DNA of 64,000 nucleotides from Niastella vici (GTDB lineage Bacteria; Bacteroidota; Bacteroidia; Chitinophagales; Chitinophagaceae), in the NCBI RefSeq assembly GCF_002077945.1, contig NZ_LVYD01000055.1:1-64000 (forward strand), written 5' to 3'. The translations under genes were made by a program, and so were the position numbers. Positions 55,405 through 64,000 of the stretch are shown here, piece after piece (position 1 is the stretch's first letter; each line of letters starts with the position of its first letter). The notes below the pieces were generated by a model that worked only from the letters and a program-made list of their open reading frames with translations, was not told the origin of the DNA and searched no databases.

Positions 55405-56550
55405 ATGAACAATTATATTGATATGAATGATGTCGAGCAACTAATAATTGATAAACTGACGGGCCAAATTGGTGAGGAAGATGATTTAAGGCTTGAAGAG
55501 CTGATCACCCGCCACCAGGAGGTTGAACATTTATGGCAGCAAATGCAACAGGTATATGCTATGCGCAAGGCAGTGAGCTTCGATCAATCATTTAATGTAG
55601 AAGATGCCTGGCAGGCTTTACAACAAAAAGTGAACCTTCACGACAGGCCAACAGAACCTGTTACCGATACAGTCGCTATGCCCGAACGTACCACCGGCAC
55701 CGGCTTCATGCGTTATGCAGCTGCTGCGGTTGCCATTGGTATTATTATAATGACCGTGTATTATTTTTTGGGGGTGAACCGTTCGCAAACAACGGCATCA
55801 GGATCAATAGATATTAAACTCGCTAATGGTAATATTGTGCATACCACCGCGCAGGATTCGCTGGCGCGCTGGATGCAACATGCGCGCGATGCCAAAATTG
55901 ATCCCGGCGCCTGGAACACGCTGATGGTGCCCGCCGGCAAAAGCTATGCATTTCAACTGGCCGATGGCAGCAAGGTATGGCTGAACGCCGTTACAGAATT
56001 CAGGTTCCCATTATCATTTACGCAGCCCGAACGCAAGGTGGAATTAAAAGGCGAAGCTTATTTTAAAGTATCGCACGATGCGCGGCAGCCGTTTAGCGTA
56101 CAGGTGAACGGTTTAACCGTACGGGCACTGGGTACCGAATTCAATATTAAATCATATAATGGCGAAGCTACTTATATCTCGCTCGTGAATGGCTCGGTAT
56201 CTGTAGAGAATGCCAAAGGCGAACGTATTATATTACTACCCGGGGAAGCCGTGATCGCTGCCAACAGCAACAGCGCCCTGCGTAAGGAAAACTTTGATGA
56301 AACAATGGTATTGGGCTGGTTGCAGGGCCTGTACTATTTCCGCAATGAAAAACTGCAGCAAATAGCCGTCGTTGCCGAGCGATGGTTCGATGTGCAGGTA
56401 AAATTGAAAGATCCCACACTGGCCGGCCTTCACTTCTCTGGCGCCATGAACCGCAATAAACCTGTAAACGCTTTCTTCAACATGTTAGCTTCTTCGGGTG
56501 ATATCACTTATGATAATAAGGATGGAAAAGTAACTATTACCCGAAATTAA
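55405..56550 (+). CDS. FecR-family anti-sigma factor of the SusCD locus
   Basis: 381 residues. N-terminal sigma-binding region (LRLEELITRHQEVEHLW), one transmembrane helix (about 99-120, AAAAVAIGIIIMTVYYFL), FecR domain (about 170-270; VWLNAVTEFRFPLSF, GEAYFKVSHD) and a C-terminal DUF4974 domain ending KVTITRN. The Met at codon 7 is an alternative start. Sits between the ECF gene and the SusC gene. It should bind the STN domain of the downstream receptor and release the sigma factor on signal. Confidence 0.94.
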   Translation: MNNYIDMNDVEQLIIDKLTGQIGEEDDLRLEELITRHQEVEHLWQQMQQVYAMRKAVSFDQSFNVEDAWQALQQKVNLHDRPTEPVTDTVAMPERTTGTGFMRYAAAAVAIGIIIMTVYYFLGVNRSQTTASGSIDIKLANGNIVHTTAQDSLARWMQHARDAKIDPGAWNTLMVPAGKSYAFQLADGSKVWLNAVTEFRFPLSFTQPERKVELKGEAYFKVSHDARQPFSVQVNGLTVRALGTEFNIKSYNGEATYISLVNGSVSVENAKGERIILLPGEAVIAANSNSALRKENFDETMVLGWLQGLYYFRNEKLQQIAVVAERWFDVQVKLKDPTLAGLHFSGAMNRNKPVNAFFNMLASSGDITYDNKDGKVTITRN

Positions 56551-56866
56551 ACTTTATTAGTTGCCGGTTTCCAGTTACCAGTTGCCAGGCTTGAATTTCG
56601 ATCATTCTGCCAATTGTCGGGTTGCTCAAATTTTTTGCCCGGTAACCGGGAACTGGTAACCGGTAACTTTCAATAATGTTTCCCCTTTGATTTTAATTCC
56701 ACAATTTAACTAACAAGTCTACACGTAAATAACTCTTCTGCGTTTTTGTGCCGCCGTATTTTCTGCACATCGAATACAAAAAATAAAAATTAATTAATCG
56801 CTGTCACCCGATTCAAACGAATGCTTGTCTAAATAGTATAACCGTTTTACAAAAACTAATTGTATT
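56551..56866. other. Intergenic region between FecR and SusC genes
   Basis: 316 bp without a gene. It holds R1 copy 6 and, near 56720-56860, AT-rich DNA suited to a promoter for the SusCD genes. Confidence 0.4.
56561..56668. repeat. Intergenic inverted repeat family R1, copy 6
   Basis: The left arm (56561-56590) contains GCCGGTTTCCAGTTACCAG. The right arm (56638-56668) contains GGTAACCGGGAACTGGTAAC then CGGTAAC. The loop start CTTGAATTTCGATCATT matches copy 4 in 16 of 17 positions. Confidence 0.88.
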
Positions 56867-59800
56867 ATGAGATTTCCCTCCGGACGTTGTCCCCACAATA
56901 TCCGGGTAATGAAATTGTTTTGGATATCCATTTCCATATTGGTTATTCTTTCAACATTACCCTTTTCCGTACAGGCCGATCCCCGGCAGGAGTTCAAAGT
57001 AACCCTGCAGGCTAAACGTAAAGCCATCAGCGAGGTATTCAGTGAAATACGCCGCCAAACCGGCTTCGTGGTCTTTTACAGTAACGATCTTGTAAATGAT
57101 AAGGAAAAGATAAACGTAAGCTTTTTCGAGGCCGGTTTAGATGAAGTGATGCGCAGTCTGTTGCGTGGCCGCTCACTCGGTTATAAGATCACTGAAAATT
57201 TCATCATCATCATTAAGGCCGTTGATAAAAAGAAAGAAAGCAAGGCCGGTATTATTAGTCCTGCCGCCGGTGCACAGGTCACTATCGACTCCATTCCAAC
57301 CAAACATGTAAAAGGAAAAGTAACCGGCAAAGAGGAGGATGCTCCGCTGGGCCAGGTATCGGTTGAGAACCTGGGCGACCACAAGGGTGTGTTCACCAAC
57401 GGTAAGGGCGAGTTTACCATCAATGCGCAACCGGGTGACAGCATCCGGTTTTCGTACGTGGGTAAAGCGCCCAAAGTGATGCTGTATAAAGGACAAACAT
57501 TCTTAAGTATTGAATTATTCAATGAAGAAGAAAGGGCGTTGAGTGAAGTGATCGTTACCGGTTTTCAGAATATTGACAAGAACAAGTTTGCGGGGGCTGC
57601 TACCCGCCTGAAAGCCGATGAGATCAAATTGCAGGGCGTACCCGATGTAAGCAGGATGTTGGAAGGGCGCGCTGCCGGGGTTTCCGTTCAAAACGTGTCG
57701 GGCACATTTGGAACCGCGCCAAAGATCAGGGTACGCGGCGCTACTTCTATTAATGGCGATAACAAACCATTATGGGTAGTGGATGGCGTGGTGCTCGAAG
57801 ACATCGTAAATATTTCGAATGATCAGTTATCGAGCGGCGACCCAACCACCCTGTTGGGATCGGCCGTGGCTGGTTTAAATTCGAATGATATTGAAAGCTT
57901 CGATATTTTAAAAGATGCATCGGCCACTGCGCTGTATGGCGCGCGTGCGATGAACGGGGTAGTGGTCATCACTACCAAAAGAGGAAAGGCCGGCCGCTTC
58001 TCAGTGAATTATACGGGTAACTTCACCACCCAGCTTAAACCGGTTTATAATGACTTCAACATTATGAACTCTGCCGAACAAATGTCGGTGCTGGCCGAGC
58101 TGGAACGCAAAGGCATCTTAAGTCCGAATGTGCTCGACAAAGCCGACAATGGGGTGTATGGAAAAATGTACGACCTCATGAATGGCACCAACGGCAATTT
58201 TACATTGGAAAATACCACCGAAGCGCGCAAGGCATTTTTAACCCGCTATGCCATGGCCAACACCGATTGGTTCGATGTATTGTTCCGGAATAATTTTGTA
58301 CAGGAACATTCGCTGAGTGTTTCATCGGGTACCGAAAAATCGCAATCTTATTTTTCGACCAGTTATTTAGGTGATAATGGCTGGACGATCGCCGACCGCG
58401 TTAATCGCTATACACTTAATTATCGCAATAATTATAAGTTCAATGAACGCCTCTCGGGCGGGTTTGCTACGGTGGGTTCTGTTCGTCAGCAACGGGCGCC
58501 CGGCGCCCTGGCCCGCAACAGCAACCCCGTGGAAGGAAAGTTTGACCGCGACTTTGATATCAACCCCTTCAGCTATGCGTTGAATACCAGCCGCACCATT
58601 ACGCCGTATGATGATCATGGCAACCTCGAGTACTTCAGAAGGAATTTTGCCGGTTTTAATATCATCAACGAACTCAAAAATAATTACCTCGATCTGAACC
58701 TGATCGATCTGCGTTTGCAGGGCGATATCTCTTATAAGATCTTTAAAGACCTGAAGTATGAATTTGTAGGCGCTTTTCGTTATGTGAAATCTTCGCGCGA
58801 GCACATGATCACCGAGCATGCGAATATGGCGGAAGCTTATCGCGCGGCAGGCAACTCAACCATCAGGCGCAATAATAAATTCCTGTACCGCGATCCCGAT
58901 GATCCCGAAGCGCAACCCGTTGTGGTGTTGCCTTATGGTGGTTTTTATAACCGTACCGAAGATATGTTGCAGAACTATGATTTCCGCAACAGCCTTAACT
59001 ATTCAAAGGTTTTAAAAGAAAAACATACTATTAATATCCTGGCCGGGCAACAGGTTAAATATGCCGACCGCCAGCATTTTACCAATACCGGTTATGGCTA
59101 TCAATACGACAATGGCGGCACTCCCTTTGTTGATTACCGCATTTTAAAACAAACCATTGAAAATAATTTTCCCTACTATGGCATGAGCAGGGATTACGAC
59201 CGCTTTGTTGCCCTGTATGCATCGGCCAACTACTCCTATAACCTGAAATACAATTTTACCAGTACCATCCGCTACGATGGGTCAAACCGGCTGGGGCAAT
59301 CGAAAAAGGCGCGCTGGCTGCCTACCTGGAGCGTGGCGGGGTCGTGGAATGTAGAACAGGAAGCCTTTATGCAGCATGCACTCTGGGCCGATTACCTCAC
59401 CCTGCGCGCCAGTTATGGGTTAACGGCCAGTATGGGGCCCGCTACCAATTCGAGCATCGTACTGAAAAACATAAATACGCGGCGGCCCTATTTGTCGGAA
59501 GTGGAGTCGGTGATCAACCTCGCCAACCTCGAGAACGCCGACCTTACCTGGGAGAAATTGTACACTACCAACCTGGGGCTTGATGCCGGTTTCTTTAAAC
59601 GCCGGCTCACCATGAGCCTGGATGTATACCAGCGCCGGAGCTTTGATTTGATCAGTTTGATAAAAACATCCGGTATTGGCGGCGAAACGCCAAAAGCGGC
59701 CAACTACGCTGATATGGAATCAAAGGGGTTGGAACTGTTAATAGGCGGCGAGATCATAAAACAAAGAGACTGGGGCTGGCGGGCGAATGCCACCTTTGGG

Positions 59801-60550
59801 TATAATACCACAAAGATCACCAATGCGCGAAACAGGCCGCTCATCTTTGATATGGTGATCGCAGAAGGCGGCAACCGGCAGGGTTATCCCGTGAGAAGTT
59901 TATTCTCGCTGGAATATAGAGGACTTGACCATAAAACCGGTAAACCTACGTTCACCGATCAAAGCGGTAAGATCAGCAGTGATGTTTATTTGCAGGATGA
60001 CGATATCAGCCATCTCGTTTACGAAGGACCGGTAGATCCTACCATTACCGGTGGCTTTTCAAACACCTTTCATTACAAGGCTTTTTCCCTGAATATCTTT
60101 TTAACCTATCAGGCTGGTAACCACATCAGGCTGTACCCGGCTTTCCAGGCCAGCTATTCAGATATGAATGCCATGCCACGGGAGTTCACTGATCGCTGGA
60201 TCATGCCGGGCGATGAAAAATATACCAATGTGCCCTCCATCCTCGATGCCTATACCCTGGCGCAAAATGGCGGGGCATATCCATACAACGATTATAACTA
60301 TTCAACACAACGGGTGGCCAAAGGCGATTTTGTACGCCTGAAGACCGTGTCGCTCACCTGGCAGGTACAGTCGAACTGGATCAAAAAAGCAGGGGTAAGC
60401 AACCTGGTACTTTCAGCCGCTGCTACCAATCCCTGGTTGATCTATTCAGATGAAAAGCTGAAAGGGCAGGATCCTGAGTTCTTTAATTCAGGAGGAGTTG
60501 CACAACCTATACAGAAGCAAATGACGCTGTCAGTTAGAGTAGGAATATAG
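56867..60550 (+). CDS. SusC/RagA-family TonB-dependent receptor with STN domain
   Basis: 1227 residues. The signal peptide is LFWISISILVILSTLPFSV, preceded by a 14-residue extension; Met15 at 56909 is an alternative start. Order: STN domain (about 45-115; ISEVFSEIRRQTGFVVFY), a carboxypeptidase-like domain (about 145-225), plug with the SusC motif (VQNVSGTFGTAPKIRVRGA, then PLWVVDGVVLED), and a large barrel. SusC proteins import large oligomers, mostly glycans but also peptides, with a SusD lid. The STN domain links import to the FecR/ECF pair upstream. The gene is followed by SusD with 29 bp between, in the usual order. Confidence 0.95.
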   Translation: MRFPSGRCPHNIRVMKLFWISISILVILSTLPFSVQADPRQEFKVTLQAKRKAISEVFSEIRRQTGFVVFYSNDLVNDKEKINVSFFEAGLDEVMRSLLRGRSLGYKITENFIIIIKAVDKKKESKAGIISPAAGAQVTIDSIPTKHVKGKVTGKEEDAPLGQVSVENLGDHKGVFTNGKGEFTINAQPGDSIRFSYVGKAPKVMLYKGQTFLSIELFNEEERALSEVIVTGFQNIDKNKFAGAATRLKADEIKLQGVPDVSRMLEGRAAGVSVQNVSGTFGTAPKIRVRGATSINGDNKPLWVVDGVVLEDIVNISNDQLSSGDPTTLLGSAVAGLNSNDIESFDILKDASATALYGARAMNGVVVITTKRGKAGRFSVNYTGNFTTQLKPVYNDFNIMNSAEQMSVLAELERKGILSPNVLDKADNGVYGKMYDLMNGTNGNFTLENTTEARKAFLTRYAMANTDWFDVLFRNNFVQEHSLSVSSGTEKSQSYFSTSYLGDNGWTIADRVNRYTLNYRNNYKFNERLSGGFATVGSVRQQRAPGALARNSNPVEGKFDRDFDINPFSYALNTSRTITPYDDHGNLEYFRRNFAGFNIINELKNNYLDLNLIDLRLQGDISYKIFKDLKYEFVGAFRYVKSSREHMITEHANMAEAYRAAGNSTIRRNNKFLYRDPDDPEAQPVVVLPYGGFYNRTEDMLQNYDFRNSLNYSKVLKEKHTINILAGQQVKYADRQHFTNTGYGYQYDNGGTPFVDYRILKQTIENNFPYYGMSRDYDRFVALYASANYSYNLKYNFTSTIRYDGSNRLGQSKKARWLPTWSVAGSWNVEQEAFMQHALWADYLTLRASYGLTASMGPATNSSIVLKNINTRRPYLSEVESVINLANLENADLTWEKLYTTNLGLDAGFFKRRLTMSLDVYQRRSFDLISLIKTSGIGGETPKAANYADMESKGLELLIGGEIIKQRDWGWRANATFGYNTTKITNARNRPLIFDMVIAEGGNRQGYPVRSLFSLEYRGLDHKTGKPTFTDQSGKISSDVYLQDDDISHLVYEGPVDPTITGGFSNTFHYKAFSLNIFLTYQAGNHIRLYPAFQASYSDMNAMPREFTDRWIMPGDEKYTNVPSILDAYTLAQNGGAYPYNDYNYSTQRVAKGDFVRLKTVSLTWQVQSNWIKKAGVSNLVLSAAATNPWLIYSDEKLKGQDPEFFNSGGVAQPIQKQMTLSVRVGI

Positions 60551-60579
60551 TTATTGAGCTTACAAATTAATTAGTGACC

Positions 60580-62025
60580 ATGAAAAAGTTTTTATTATAC
60601 ACCTCATTAATACTGCTACTGGGAACCAGTTGTAAGAAGTTCCTGGAACAGTCACCCGATAACCGGGCCGTGTTGAACTCGCCCGAAAAAGTATCGCAGT
60701 TATTGGGCACGGCCTATCCGCAGGCCAATTACATGGCCTTTGCTGAATCTATTTCAGATAATGTGGCCGATAAAGGCATTGGCCAGTTAGACCGCACCAA
60801 TATTGATCCCTTCTTTTTTCACGATGTGGCCAATACCGAGGAAGACTCGCCTGAGTTTTACTGGAACGCCTGTTACAAAGCGATCGCTGCCGCCAACCAG
60901 GCGCTGGAGGTTTGTGAAAAAGAGCCTGCGAAGTATGCAGCGCAAAAAGGCGAAGCGCTGGTATGCCGGGCCTATGCGCATTTTATGCTGGTAACTTTTT
61001 TCTCAAAAGTATATGACCCCTCAACTGCCGGCACCGACCCCGGTATTCCCTATGTGCTTAAACCCGAGAAAGTGGTGTTTGAGCAGTATGAAAGAAAAAC
61101 GGTGCAGTACGTGTACGACATGATCGAGAAAGATCTTACAGAAGGATTACCGCTTATAGACGATAAATTATACACGGTGCCCCGCTATCATTTTACCAAA
61201 GCGGCGGCACATGCTTTTGCTTCCCGCTTTTATTTATTCAAACGGCAATACAGCAAAGTGGTGGAGCATGCCTCAAAAGTATTCCCCAACAACAACATAG
61301 TGGCCATGCTGCGTCCCTGGAATACCGAATACCGCGTGCTTACTTATAATGAACTGTGGGCCCGCTATGCCAAAGCCACCGAAGCGGCCAACCTTTTATT
61401 GGTTGAAACCAGGTCGTTATGGGCGAGGAATTATGTGGGCGTACGCTATGGGCTCGATGCCGTAAAATCGAACGAAATATTGCTGGCGCCCAATGTCACC
61501 GGCGGCACCCGCATCTTCCGGTACCAGTTGTATACGGGTGGTACCAATAATTATTTTATACCCAAGGTCAATGAATATTTTGTTCGGGAGTCGGTGAACG
61601 CCGAGATCGGGTATCCCTACGTGATGGTGCCCCTGTTCACTGCCGAGGAAGTGTTGTTCAACCGCGCCGAGGCCAATATTTTTCTGAACAATATCAACGA
61701 TGTGCTGAGCGACCTCAATGCCTATGCCAGCACCCGCATTTATAACTACAATGCGGCTACGCACGATGTGTCGGCCAGTAAGATCAGATCGTTTTACCGC
61801 ACCAGCGATCTACAACAGGGCGCGCTGTCGGCCCTTATGGATTTTAAACGGGCCGAGTTTGTACAGGAGGGCATGCGCTGGTTCGATCTGTTGCGGTACA
61901 AAATACCAGTAACGCATCCCACTGCAGAAGGCCCCATACGTACGCTTAAGGCCGATGATCCCATGCGGGTATTTCAGATCCCCGATGTGGCCAAGCAATC
62001 GGGCATTGCGCAAAACCCCAGGTAA
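60580..62025 (+). CDS. SusD/RagB-family surface lipoprotein
   Basis: 481 residues from the ATG at 60580; an in-frame GTG lies 6 bp earlier. Lipobox LLGTSC (Cys18) followed by KKFLEQSPDN, the classic SusD start. TPR-like helical core with FYWNACYKAIAAANQAL and KGEALVCRAYAHFMLVTFF. The C-terminal SusD motif is LMDFKRAEFVQEGMRWFDLLR. It caps the SusC receptor on the cell surface and binds ligand. The SusD variant with zinc metallohydrolase and DUF4302 neighbours is seen in loci thought to handle peptide-containing substrates, but the ligand is not defined. Confidence 0.95.
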   Translation: MKKFLLYTSLILLLGTSCKKFLEQSPDNRAVLNSPEKVSQLLGTAYPQANYMAFAESISDNVADKGIGQLDRTNIDPFFFHDVANTEEDSPEFYWNACYKAIAAANQALEVCEKEPAKYAAQKGEALVCRAYAHFMLVTFFSKVYDPSTAGTDPGIPYVLKPEKVVFEQYERKTVQYVYDMIEKDLTEGLPLIDDKLYTVPRYHFTKAAAHAFASRFYLFKRQYSKVVEHASKVFPNNNIVAMLRPWNTEYRVLTYNELWARYAKATEAANLLLVETRSLWARNYVGVRYGLDAVKSNEILLAPNVTGGTRIFRYQLYTGGTNNYFIPKVNEYFVRESVNAEIGYPYVMVPLFTAEEVLFNRAEANIFLNNINDVLSDLNAYASTRIYNYNAATHDVSASKIRSFYRTSDLQQGALSALMDFKRAEFVQEGMRWFDLLRYKIPVTHPTAEGPIRTLKADDPMRVFQIPDVAKQSGIAQNPR

Positions 62026-62070
62026 GGACCATTTAAACTTTGAACTGTGAACTTTAAACTGATTCCTATA

Positions 62071-62973
62071 ATGAAAAAAGTTACAATAATTATCTGTGTT
62101 GTTTTATTGGCGGTAGCCTGTAAAAAGAGTGAGCATTTGGGGAGTGTAGACAATATACCTGGTTTAGGTGGCGATACCTGGGTAAAAGGCTCCATCGATA
62201 ACTGGATCTACGACAATTTAACCAAACCCTTTAACATCTCAGTCAAATATAAGTGGGACCAGTTTGAGCTGGAGTTGAACAAGGACCTGGTGCCGCCGAT
62301 GGAAGAAAAGATCGTTCCGGTAATGGAAGCGGTGAAAAAAGTTTGGATCGATACCTATATCGCCGAAGCCGGCGACGTATTCATGCGCACCTATTGCCCT
62401 AAGTTCTTTGTACTATGCGGCAGCGCCAGCTGGAATACCGATGGCACCATTACGTTGGGTACTGCCGAAGGCGGACGTAAGATCGTGCTGTACGTGCTGA
62501 ATGATTTCAGAACAAAAGCAATGGCCGGTTATACGCCATCCGATTCAGCCACCATAAAACAAATGTTCCACACCATTGAACATGAGTTTGGTCATATCCT
62601 TCATCAGAATGTTTTGTATCCCGAAGATTTCAAACGCATCACACCTGGGTTCTACACCGCCAACTGGAACAATGTAAGTGACAACGCTGCCCGGCGGGAT
62701 GGTTTTGTTACCGCTTATGCCATGAGTGCGCCCGATGAAGATTTTGTGGAAATGATCGCGATGATGTTGATAGAAGGGAAAGCGGGTTTCGACAAGATCG
62801 TAAACTCCATCCCGGCCGGTGCCAGCCAAAATGGTATCAGCCAGGCAGATGCGATGGCCAAATTGCGCAAAAAAGAATCGATGGTAGTGGCCTATTATAA
62901 AGATGTGTGGGGAATTGATTTCTACCGGTTGCAAACAAGAGTAAGAGGTGCGGTTGATGCACTGATAAAATAA
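62071..62973 (+). CDS. Zinc metallohydrolase lipoprotein of SusCD loci (HExxH)
   Basis: 300 residues from the ATG at 62071. Lipobox LLAVAC (Cys17) then KKSE. The zinc site is HEFGH in HTIEHEFGHILHQNVLY, with a likely third ligand Glu in the later DEDFVEMIAMML helix. It fits the group named substrate import-associated zinc metallohydrolase lipoproteins, which accompany SusC/SusD. It is probably a surface protease or related hydrolase that trims the ligand before import. It lies 45 bp after the SusD gene; same transcript. Confidence 0.88.
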   Translation: MKKVTIIICVVLLAVACKKSEHLGSVDNIPGLGGDTWVKGSIDNWIYDNLTKPFNISVKYKWDQFELELNKDLVPPMEEKIVPVMEAVKKVWIDTYIAEAGDVFMRTYCPKFFVLCGSASWNTDGTITLGTAEGGRKIVLYVLNDFRTKAMAGYTPSDSATIKQMFHTIEHEFGHILHQNVLYPEDFKRITPGFYTANWNNVSDNAARRDGFVTAYAMSAPDEDFVEMIAMMLIEGKAGFDKIVNSIPAGASQNGISQADAMAKLRKKESMVVAYYKDVWGIDFYRLQTRVRGAVDALIK

Positions 62974-62984
62974 GGAATCAATTG

Positions 62985-63072
62985 CTGATTTCGCGATTTC
63001 GGGATTTTGAGATTTGAGGATTCGCTAAACAGAATGAAATCCAGAAATCTCAAAATCTAAAAATCAAAAATT
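62985..63072. repeat. Intergenic inverted repeat family R4, copy 2 (inside the operon)
   Basis: The left arm (62985-63023) is GATTTCGC, GATTTCGG, GATTTTGA, GATTTGAG, GATTCG at 8-bp spacing. The right arm (63042-63072) is the imperfect complement (AAATCTCAAAATCTAAAAA). It lies between two genes that otherwise look co-transcribed. Confidence 0.85.
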
Positions 63073-63081
63073 AGAAGAAAC

Positions 63082-64000
63082 ATGATTATGAAAAAGTATT
63101 TAATATATCTATTGATTGTAACAACAGTCGTTGCCTGTAAAAAAGATAAGTCGGCCTTCGACAAAGGCGCCGATGACCGTATCAACGAGCAGTTGAAAAG
63201 CTATCAATCTACGATCACCGGTTCTACCAATGGCTGGACGGCCACACTGGTAACCAGGCTGGGCAATACCTATAGTTTTTATTTCCGGTTTAACGAAAGT
63301 AACCGGGTATTTATGTATTGCGATCTTGATTCAACTACCGCAGGCGTGCAAAAAGAAAGCAGTTACCGGTTGAAATCATTGCAACAACCCTGTTTGCTTT
63401 TTGATACCTATTCCTATATCCATTTGATTGCCGATCCTGATCCGCGGGTGAACGGTGGTTACCCCGGCGCCGGCATGTTATCCGATTTTGAATTTATGAT
63501 CGATACGGTCACTACCGACAGTATCAAACTCACCGGCCGCTTTAACGGCAGCAGCGCCGTTTTGCGAAAGGCTTCTGCGCAGGACAGGGCCGCCTGGGAA
63601 AACAAACAGGTACGCAATAACCTGGTTGGCTTGTCAAATCTTGGAAAGATCCTGAACTATTTTAAACGCCTTACTTATAACGGTACCGAATATGAGATCC
63701 AGATCAATACCATACTTAAAACAGCTATCATTACCTGGAAGGATGCTTCCGGAACAACGCATACGATTACCACACCTTATTATATTTCCGCTACGGGTAT
63801 TCAGTTCACGATCCCCGTGGTCAATGGAAGTACAACCATTACCGGTTTTACTATCACCGGTTTCAATGCAACGACGAACACTATACAGGTAAAAGTGAAT
63901 AATACGGATGCTACTATCGCCGGCGCCATCAGGCCTGTAAATCCCGATGTGCAGGCCGGCCGGCGCTGGTGGCAGTGGGGCGCTACCGCACAGAGTTACT
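63082..64000 (+). CDS. DUF4302-type lipoprotein (3' end beyond the window)
   Basis: At least 306 codons, open to the window edge. It starts MIMKKYLIYLL with lipobox cysteine in TVVACKKD (Cys19 counted from 63082; the Met at 63088 is equally possible). The start after the signal (FDKGADDRINEQLKSYQS, NGWTATLV) and the later EYEIQINTILKTAIITWKD fit DUF4302 proteins, which follow SusD and the zinc metallohydrolase in such loci. The likely role is surface binding of substrate. The last part is Thr/Asn-rich beta-sheet. It is too short for the complete protein, so the true end is not seen. Confidence 0.82.
   Translation, partial: MIMKKYLIYLLIVTTVVACKKDKSAFDKGADDRINEQLKSYQSTITGSTNGWTATLVTRLGNTYSFYFRFNESNRVFMYCDLDSTTAGVQKESSYRLKSLQQPCLLFDTYSYIHLIADPDPRVNGGYPGAGMLSDFEFMIDTVTTDSIKLTGRFNGSSAVLRKASAQDRAAWENKQVRNNLVGLSNLGKILNYFKRLTYNGTEYEIQINTILKTAIITWKDASGTTHTITTPYYISATGIQFTIPVVNGSTTITGFTITGFNATTNTIQVKVNNTDATIAGAIRPVNPDVQAGRRWWQWGATAQSY

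Noticed and set aside
30071-56668. Periodic short repeats as a possible CRISPR array
   Set aside because: Units are 7-8 bp, degenerate and in inverted arms. There are no 25-40 bp direct repeats with unique spacers and no cas genes.

Overview
The window is a chromosomal segment of a Bacteroidota bacterium, most likely of the Chitinophagaceae (Chitinophaga/Niastella-like). This rests on four ECF sigma/anti-sigma loci (three with FecR) plus a lone ECF factor, TonB-dependent receptors with an N-terminal STN signalling domain, a SusC/SusD pair, many lipoproteins with a Cys-Lys-Lys start, the NagB/PIG-L fusion, and -7 promoter boxes of the form TAnnTTTG. I see no phage, transposase, integrase, plasmid or CRISPR genes.

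Layout. 1-3.4 kb: tRNA-Arg(ACG), an AT-rich stretch with a small HTH/coiled-coil gene, rlmH, and a deacetylase/glycosyltransferase pair. 3.5-11.2 kb: two divergent ECF/FecR systems. The leftward one drives a TonB receptor and a DUF4249 lipoprotein; the rightward one has no receptor. 11.8-14 kb: AraC regulator and GNAT protein. 14.3-23.1 kb: a signalling island with a 2147-residue soluble hybrid kinase carrying eleven 92-residue HAMP-type repeats, GAF, kinase and three receiver domains, followed by a receiver-kinase, a lone receiver and a degenerate receiver. 23.2-31 kb: aminosugar/glycopeptide catabolism (NagB-PIG-L, GH20, CocE-type hydrolase, glycosylasparaginase, CutC). 31-53.4 kb: mostly single housekeeping, envelope and hydrolase genes (M61 peptidase, guanine deaminase, an ECF factor with a small membrane partner, NlpC/P60, thioredoxin-like protein, TauE, pyrophosphatase, PhoH, NPP-type phosphodiesterase, amine oxidase, L,D-transpeptidase, gamma-glutamyltransferase, TerB-like protein). 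53.7-64 kb: a lone ECF factor, then ECF-FecR-SusC-SusD-zinc metallohydrolase lipoprotein-DUF4302, the last cut by the window edge.

How parts work together. In both complete ECF loci the receptor has an STN domain that can signal through FecR to the sigma factor, so ligand import and expression are coupled. The GH20, glycosylasparaginase and NagB genes fit stepwise use of GlcNAc-containing glycans or glycopeptides.

The most unusual structure is intergenic. At least fifteen elements of about 50-140 bp each consist of two inverted arms, and each arm is made of degenerate 7- or 8-bp tandem units. Several unrelated sequence families share this design, and some copies also share loop sequence. They lie between convergent, divergent and co-directional genes alike. 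Other points of interest are a candidate structured RNA near 47.9-48.05 kb, an unlisted 48-residue membrane protein at 47.4 kb, and a candidate short transcript at 52.6-52.8 kb.
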